From Sarcophilus harrisii (lineage: Eukaryota > Chordata > Mammalia > Dasyuromorphia > Dasyuridae): DNA of 64,000 nt. The DNA is taken from the NCBI RefSeq assembly GCF_902635505.1, contig NC_045429.1:216818997-216882996 (forward strand). The letters are read 5' to 3'. Positions 57,916 to 64,000 of the stretch are shown here, one piece after another. Both the position numbers and the translations under genes were made by a program. The first letter of the stretch is position 1; each line of letters opens with the position of its first letter. Under the pieces are notes generated by a model. It worked only from the letters and a program-made list of their open reading frames with translations. It was not told where the DNA came from and searched no databases.

Positions 57916-58379
57916 TGTGACTAAAGCACAAATTCCTCCATGAAAAAACTAAGAATAATTCCAACCACTATGAGAAAATTCCTTAGTCTGAGACAGAGAT
58001 AAAAGAAAGATAAACCTCAAAAAAGATGGTGATTCCACAACAAGCCCAGGTAAAGTCTGAGAGAAAATAAAATGTCCTAGTCACAGGGAATTCTAGAGAA
58101 AGTTAGAGATACAAAATAGAAAAGCTAGAGAAGTAATAATAGCACCTGCCTTAGAATACAGGTGGAGAAATAATTGAAGAAGAAAAATTATCCAAAATAA
58201 AATCTGTACACCATATTTCAGAACATTATAAATGAAAATTGCCCAGAATTCTTAGAACCAAAGTAAACAATAAAAAGAATCCACCAGTTACGTAGGGGGG
58301 AAAAAACTAAAATGAAAACTCCTAGGAACACTATAACCAAAATCCAGAACTTCCAGGTACAAGAAAAGGAATCCAAATG

Positions 58380-60180
58380 TCAAGGATCCACAATAAGGTT
58401 TACAAAAGACTTTTAGTAGATACCAATAGGAAAGGGATTGGAATATGATATTCTAAAAGACAATCAAATAAAGGTTTACAATGAAGGATAACTTATCTGA
58501 TAAAAGTATAATTCTAAAGGGAGGGAAAGAAGTCTTTAATGAAATAGATTACCAAACATTCCTGATGAAAAGATTAAGACTGAGCAAATATTTGTTAATG
58601 GAAATGTGGGGTACCAAGAAAAGCACAGAAAAGTAAGCTTATTTGTATAACTAAAAGGGAATATGAGGTTATGAAATGCCTGCAAGTTAACAGGGGGATA
58701 AAAAACAAAAGTTTTCTCAAAATCCTAATACTTTTAAAGGTCAAAGAGAAAACAAAACTGTCATTTTTTACACATGATATGTTAAGTGTTTTTAGAGAAC
58801 CTGAATCAACTAAAAAGTAATTGAAATACAAACTTTTTAAATGATGCAGGGCACTAGGTCAACCCATATAAATTACCAGTATTTATACTTATAATCAACA
58901 AAACCCAGCAAGAAAAGCTAAAGAGAAAATTGTATTCAAAGGAAAAAAGAAGCTATAAAATACATGTGAGTGTTATCTTCCAAGATTTGCTCAGGAATGA
59001 TTTGAATGTAACTATAAAAATGCTCTTTGCCGAAATAGGACAGATCTAATTAAATGAAGAAACAAACTCTAATATTTTACGTGCCTAGGAAAAATAACAA
59101 CAAAATTCATAGGGAAAAACAAAAGGGCAAGGATGATGATGAAAAAAAGAAATGGCAAAGAATGGTATCTATTATTACTACTAGATCTTCAAGTGTACTA
59201 TAAAATAATAATCATTACAATAATTTGGCAATGGCCAAAAAGAAAAAAAATTATTAAGAGATCAGATACACAACCCACAGAAGCAAATACAGTAGCCTGT
59301 TGCAAAAATATTTACAAACATTCCAGATATTGAGGGAAGGGCTTACTATCTGACAAAAAACAAAAAACTGCAAAGAAAATTAGATAGAAATATGGCAGAC
59401 ATTAGGTTTAGATCCATATTTCACATTTATCATGAAGTAGAGAACAAAAAAAATTACTTATCAAATTTATAAGGGAAGAGTTCATAACTAAATAAGGTGA
59501 CAAAAGCACATAAAATGGACAAGGTTTTTGCACAAGCAAATCTAATGTAGTAAAAATTAAAAAGAAAATAAACAAGTGGGAAAAATCTTTGCAACAAGTT
59601 CTTTGAATAAAGATCTCATTGTCAAGATATATAAGAAAGTAATTCAAATTTATCAGACTAAAAGCCATTCCTCAAAAGATAGTCAAGGGATATGAGAAGA
59701 AAAGTTTTCAAAGGAAGAAGTGAGAGATATCACCAATTATATGAAATGTTCTAAATCACTGAAGAAATGAAAATTAAAGCAATTTTGGGTTGTACCTCAC
59801 GTATCAGACATACAAAGATGAGAAAAGAGGAAAATGACAAGTGGGGGAGGGGCAATTAGTGCATTATTGATAGTTCTTAATTGGTGCCATTATTCTGGAA
59901 AATAATTTGAAACTATGCAGAAGCTTATCCTACTATGTATACCTTCCAATCCAGATACATTATAAATGATCTATGCCCCAAAAAAATCAGAGGAAAAGAA
60001 TCTATATGTACAAAAATATTTATAGAAGCTCTTTTTTGCCATGGTCCCAAATTAGAAATTAATGAGGTATTCTCCTATTTTGGAAATGGCTAAAAATGGT
60101 GGCACAAAAATATAATGGAATATTTTGTCATAAAACCACTTTGTGCAATAGCTATCAAAATTTATAAATTATAATTAAGC
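58380..60180 (+). mobile_element. Long degraded L1 (ORF2 C-terminal half)
   Basis: The order of fragments matches the later part of a marsupial L1: 'ggaatatgatattctaaaag', 'gaaatagattaccaaacatt', 'aattaccagtatttatactt', 'acaaaattcatagggaaaaa', 'ctagatcttcaagtgtacta', 'agaaatatggcagacattag', 'ttctttgaataaagatctca', 'gaaatgttctaaatcactga' and 'aatggaatattttgtcataa'. It has many stops and gaps and no intact frame. Older than the insertions at 41 and 43 kb by divergence. Confidence 0.8.
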
Positions 60181-60226
60181 ACATTGTAAAGGAATCAGTA
60201 ATAAAAACTCAAACAACTTTCCCAGT

Positions 60227-60323
60227 TTTATTTTGTCACATTACTGTTACAGTAATAGAACTTAAATTATACAAAAAAAAATTTGTACAGTTAAAAATCT
60301 TTGGCTAGGCAAAGCCATATATG

Positions 60324-60369
<46 letters not shown>

Positions 60370-60992
60370 TAACACACACACACACACATACACATACACA
60401 CACTCACATACACACGCATACATACATCCATATACACCCACCCACAAAACAAGGGTTTTCATACATCCATACATGGGTTTTTACATATGTACAAAAAGAT
60501 TTTAAAGAGTTTTTACAATTTACCAAAATAAGACATAAGCAGAAGCATAAAAAAACTGATATGAAAACTATAAATACATTTACAGTTAAAAAAAACCAAA
60601 CCCCATGAAACTGGGGTGATGGATTGGAGTTCCAGGTATGTTGTTATTTTGAAAAATCAAAGACAAACTTTTTATACAATCAAAATGATGCTGCTTACAT
60701 TTTCATACAGATAAGGGCATCTTAACTTGTTAGAAAACAACTATGCCACAAAAAACGTGTAAATTATTCAGCTAGAACATGAAAAAAAAATAACAGGCTG
60801 ACTTATATTAGGTTTATTTACCACTGAAATAACTAAAAAATCAAATTGAGTTAGTCAACAAGTAAAAAAAATATAGAAATGTCTTTTAAAGTCCACAGAC
60901 TTTTCAGTAGATATCTTTAAAATGACGAGGATTTTGAACTTCCATTAGTACACAAAGTGTCAATTCTGACTCCAAGGAATTCAGCAAATTAT
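60227..60992 (-). other. CASP8AP2: CASP8AP2 probable terminal exon (stop codon and 3' UTR)
   Basis: The - strand shows a strong acceptor (pyrimidine tract ending TTTGCTTTACAG) with the exon starting at 60992. The upstream exon can donate at CAG/GTAGTT (62185/62184). Joining them gives TGC AGA TAA, so the protein still ends KSKCR, with stop TAA at 60989-60991. Two AATAAA signals on the - strand follow, at 60813-60818 and 60227-60232. The second, in a 'gtgacaaaataaaactggg' context, lies just before the L1 remnant. The UTR contains the TA/CA microsatellite at 60323-60440. Confidence 0.6.
60323..60440. repeat. (TA)n(CA)n compound microsatellite
   Basis: TA units run to about 60345, then CA units with TA and TCA interruptions. 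Open frames on both strands here are repeat artefacts. Confidence 0.95.
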
Positions 60993-62180
60993 CTGTAAAG
61001 CAAAGAAGAAGGATAAATATTATATTCTATCTTTCTCATATTCAAATTTCTTAAGAGAGTAGCTTTTCTGAAAAGACAGATAATAGATAAAATACATAAT
61101 TTAAATATAGTGGCATTAAATTTAGGATTTATCTTAAAAGAGCCAACTTTATAATTTATTTTTTTCTCAATTGTCACCAACACTATGAGACTAAAAGTAT
61201 AAGAAAATTACTTGAAATAATACAATAAGAATAAAGTAGCATAATAGCCCAACTGTAGCCAGAATAAATCTAAAATATGAAATCAGTTTAAATTGCAATA
61301 TCATAACTACAACTTTCTATACTATAAGCATCAATTATAGAATGAAAACATTATTTAATGTATATAACTGAATGGAATATGTACTTTCAAATAACAACTA
61401 ATAATGAAAACTCAAAGTTCAAGAGAGATTTTCAATGTAATATTTTGGTCCAGACCTGTGATTTTATTGGTGTAGGGAACTCCTCAGAGAGGAAACACAC
61501 TGTTCAATGCAGATCTCCATCTCTTCTACTATTTACAATCTTAAGAGAACTTCCTGGGGTATTATGAATTTAATTCAATTGATCAGTCACATAGCCAGTG
61601 CATATAAAAGGGCAGCACTTGAATTCATGTTTTTCCAATTCTCTTTATCCGCTACTAGATGTTACTACTCAATAAATCAGAATAAATCTTTGCAAAAATC
61701 TTGACAACTCTTGTGACAAATACAAACTATAACAGAATTTTTAACTTCTCTTTAGAATCTCTCCAAAATCAGTATTAAAACATATGTAATCAACTTTATA
61801 ATAATACATTTTTAAACTATACAGTTGTTATATTTAACCTTTCACAATCAAATTTATTTTCCAAACTAGGAGTTCGAATTTGCCAAACTCAAATAGAAAC
61901 AGAGGCCACTAATTTATACATATATTATGCCAGACTTCCCAGTCTGCTTATTGGCTTTTTAAATGTTCTATTATCTATGTTTTATTTTATTAAATATCTC
62001 CTAATTACATTCTACTGTGCTTCAGATCCTCCTTGGGAATGCTGTAGATTGTGTATTTCACACTTCTGTTCTAACCTACTTTTGGAACTAGTCTGTAGGC
62101 TAGAATTTAGGTAGCAAAATAGTCATTCTGAACAGAGAAATTGCAGAGAACTCAGTCTAAAGACTCTTAAGAAGCATTAA
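60993..62180 (-). other. CASP8AP2: CASP8AP2 last intron, or retained-intron 3' UTR
   Basis: It is bounded by GTAGTT (donor at 62184) and TTTACAG (acceptor ending 60993) on the - strand. If not spliced, it is 3' UTR after TAG at 62181-62183. AATAAA hexamers on the - strand at 61981-61986 and 61853-61858 could end such a transcript. No repeat or further exon is recognisable. Confidence 0.5.
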
Positions 62181-62237
62181 CTACCTGCATTTTGACTTTT
62201 CAAAGAGCTTCATTAATTGCTGGAATCTTTCTGAAAC
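62181..62237 (-). CDS. CASP8AP2: CASP8AP2 exon with the last 18 residues
   Basis: After acceptor TTTTTCAG (AG at 62238-62239) the exon reads VSERFQQLMKLFEKSKCR and then TAG. This is the third helix of the C-terminal SANT/Myb-like domain and the known end of FLASH. The donor inside the last codons (AAATGCAG/GTAGTT) means the final Arg and stop can also come from the downstream exon with no change in protein. The exon is in phase 0 with 62594-62693. Confidence 0.93.
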   Translation of the reverse strand, partial: VSERFQQLMKLFEKSKCR

Positions 62238-62593
62238 CTGAAAAATTAAAAAAGCATTTTAATACCCAAGATTTCAGAACAATTACAATTTTTATTAAAA
62301 TTTAATAAGATATCATGATCTTGTCTTAAGAGTGACATGAATTTCCTCATTTGCAAAATGAAAATAAAACTACTTGCTACAATGATTTTCAGAATATTGT
62401 GAGGATCAGATGAGATAACATATGTGGCAGTGTTGTGTATAAACCATGAAGTGCTATTATCAATATAAGGTGGTAGGAGAATTATTAATAGTAAGATGAA
62501 CTGATAATTAAAGTCTTGTAATTAATAACTGTGAATTTGTGCGTTTATAATCACAAAATTTATTAGATGCATTAAGAACAAAGTTTGAAATAC
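62238..62593 (-). other. CASP8AP2: CASP8AP2 intron
   Basis: 356 bp with GT/AG borders. It contains a + strand MIR 3' fragment (about 62335-62460: 'gaatttcctcatttgcaaaa', 'gtgaggatcagatgagataa'). Confidence 0.85.
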
Positions 62594-62693
62594 CTGATTT
62601 GGGCTTTTATTCAACTTGGTAGCTAGGAAAGTAAAAGTTTTTGCTGATGGTCCTCTTTTCTGACACTCCAACAGAATTTCTCTGTCATCATCT
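62594..62693 (-). CDS. CASP8AP2: CASP8AP2 exon with the SANT/Myb-like domain core
   Basis: A 100-nt exon in phase 2 at its start and phase 0 at its end. It completes the Arg codon of the previous exon and reads [20 protein letters not shown], then [13 protein letters not shown]. This is the SANT-like domain shared by FLASH and GON4L/YARP, used for protein-protein contacts with the histone-locus protein NPAT. Borders are CAG/GTATTT (donor) and CCCCTCAG (acceptor). The match to human is near-complete as I recall it. Confidence 0.95.
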
Positions 62694-63482
62694 CTGAGGG
62701 GAAAAAAAAATTATTTAGTTTATAGACATCAGATCAGAGGAATAGTACCAATATAATGAATTAAAGACATATATGTACGTTTAGTCATATCTCTAGGTCC
62801 TAAGAAAGTAAGTTAGCATTCTACAAATGTTCTAATTCCACAAATAGAAAATTACATAAGAAGACTTACTACTATACTCAAGAACTCATGCTTTAACAGT
62901 AATGATCTAGCTAAGTATATGACCCTCGGAAAGTAATTTAACCTGTCATAGTCACTTTTCTCATCTGTAAAATGAAGATAGTAATAGCATCTACCTTAGG
63001 GGGTGATTGTGAGATTCAAGGAGATAATATATGTAAAGCATTCTATAAATCTTAAAAGTACTAATTAATATTAGTTAATGCTATTTGTTAAGAAAATAAG
63101 TCTTGCTCTTTGATTTCATATGTCAAACTAAGTATATGAGAGCTTACAAATATGTAGTACTGCCATTAGCTACAAACAAAATGCAGATGCTTACATTTGA
63201 AGAACTGCAGTAATAAATTATAGTAGGTTTACCCACTAAAATAAATGACCTGACAATAAGCCATTCCACACTAAAGAAAAGGATCAACCCTACTACTCTG
63301 CTTACTTTAGTATAGTACTGACTTGGAAATTTATTCTTCAGCTATATGACGAGTTAAAGTAAAAGGGCATAGTTCTCCCTCCCCAACTACATTAACTATA
63401 GAGTTAAAGAATTCCTAATTTCTGAAAATATATATATTTAAAAATATACATAAAAATATTACAGTATCACAGAGCATCTTAC
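62694..63482 (-). other. CASP8AP2: CASP8AP2 intron
   Basis: 789 bp with donor GTAAGA and acceptor CCCCTCAG. It contains a + strand MIR-type SINE at about 62895-63070 ('gtatatgaccctcggaaagt', 'tttctcatctgtaaaatgaa', 'gtgattgtgagattcaagga'). Confidence 0.88.
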
Positions 63483-64000
63483 CTTGTCCATGAAATCACA
63501 ACTTCTCCCTTTTTTTTAATAACATTCTTTGCCGAAAGACTTGTAGGAGATGGAAAATTTGATGATGAGCCATCTTTATTCTCTGGAATTGCTTTTTTCT
63601 TATTACATGTCTTCTGGTGAGCAGTATCGCTCTCTTCAGAACTTTCAGTACTTTTTTTTTCTCCATTGGATAATTCAGTTTCAATTCTTTGTTTTTTTTT
63701 AGTGGAATGATTTAGATCAGAATTTTTTCGCTTTTTCTGCATGTTTGCTGAAACTCCATTACATTCTAAATGATCACGATTTAATGTAGATTCTGATCCA
63801 GTATTATCTTTATTTAATATACTCTTACTGGGAGGATCTACTGTCAAATCAATACATGTGCTCTCAACAACACATTCCAAAGGTTCATTTGTCAGATGTT
63901 CCTTTTCTTTTTTACTATTATCTTCACCTAAACTTGTTGCAAGCAAAGCACACTCACTCTCATTTACTTTACTATCATTTGAAGTCTCTTCTGTTAGATC
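63483..64000 (-). CDS. CASP8AP2: CASP8AP2 (FLASH) large exon, 3' end, cut by window edge
   Basis: FLASH is a large nuclear protein of the histone locus body, needed for 3' processing of replication-dependent histone mRNA through U7 snRNP, and first described as a caspase-8 partner. The frame is open from the window edge (DLTEETSNDSKVNESECALL) to the donor ACAAG/GTAAG. Residues are mostly Ser, Glu, Lys and Asn, as in a disordered region. Two SUMO-interaction-like motifs are visible: DLTEE at the very edge and CIDLTVD (about 63836-63856). A basic stretch QKKRKNS...KKKQR may be a nuclear signal. The end KKKGEVVISWTR starts the SANT-like domain. Upstream exons lie beyond 64000. Confidence 0.94.

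Noticed and set aside
60262-60608. Open frames over the TA/CA microsatellite
   Set aside because: Low-complexity Tyr-Ile and Thr-His repeats only.
60903-60992. A 30-codon open frame after the acceptor at 60993 on the - strand (contains SLESELTLCVLMEVQNPRHF), which looked like a coding exon of a further gene
   Set aside because: It needs one leftover base from the exon before, but the visible donor leaves two, which gives AGA TAA instead. The simplest reading is 3' UTR of CASP8AP2.

Overview
This is vertebrate nuclear DNA, almost certainly from a marsupial. Its genes are split by introns with GT/AG borders. Intergenic DNA is crowded with 3' ends of the marsupial type of L1, tRNA-derived SINEs of the opossum SINE1/MAR1 kind, MIR-type CORE-SINEs, L2 and CR1/L3 remnants. 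The genes match the order on human 6q15: BACH2, then GJA10, then CASP8AP2. BACH2 is on the + strand; GJA10 and CASP8AP2 converge toward it on the - strand. The exact species cannot be read from the sequence.

Layout. 1-29600 is the 3' part of BACH2: a large exon (3662-5290) carrying the end of the BTB domain and the regulatory middle, the basic-region exon (18259-18465), the final coding exon (22826-23305), and a 3' UTR of about 6.3 kb ending near an AATAAA at 29574. The BTB N-terminus (about 80 residues in human) lies upstream of the window. 29600-47000 is intergenic: SINEs, L2, marsupial L1 insertions (two with visible target-site duplications), an inverted pair of an unassigned repeat family, and an unexplained CpG-rich patch near 34.9-35.4 kb. 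47116-48381 is GJA10 (connexin 62/57 type): the four-helix channel core is intact, but the cytoplasmic tail ends early, and tail-like sequence is still readable in another frame just downstream. 48.4-60.2 kb is repeat-rich, with a fold-back pair of about 120 bp around 51 kb, a hairpin-forming TA tract at 54 kb and a long degraded L1 at 58.4-60.2 kb. 60227-64000 is the 3' end of CASP8AP2 (FLASH): the end of its large exon, two exons encoding the C-terminal SANT/Myb-like domain, and a probable terminal UTR exon.

The three genes are not an operon-like unit. BACH2 is a lymphoid transcription repressor, GJA10 a horizontal-cell type gap junction protein, and CASP8AP2 a histone-mRNA processing and apoptosis-linked protein. 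Their neighbourhood is ancestral synteny. No new biological system such as a defence locus, CRISPR array or intact mobile element was found. The best leads are the GJA10 tail frameshift, the CASP8AP2 splice junction that encodes the same C-terminus whether or not it is spliced, the orphan CpG patch, the fold-back repeat, and a MAF/BACH-type site inside BACH2's own intron.
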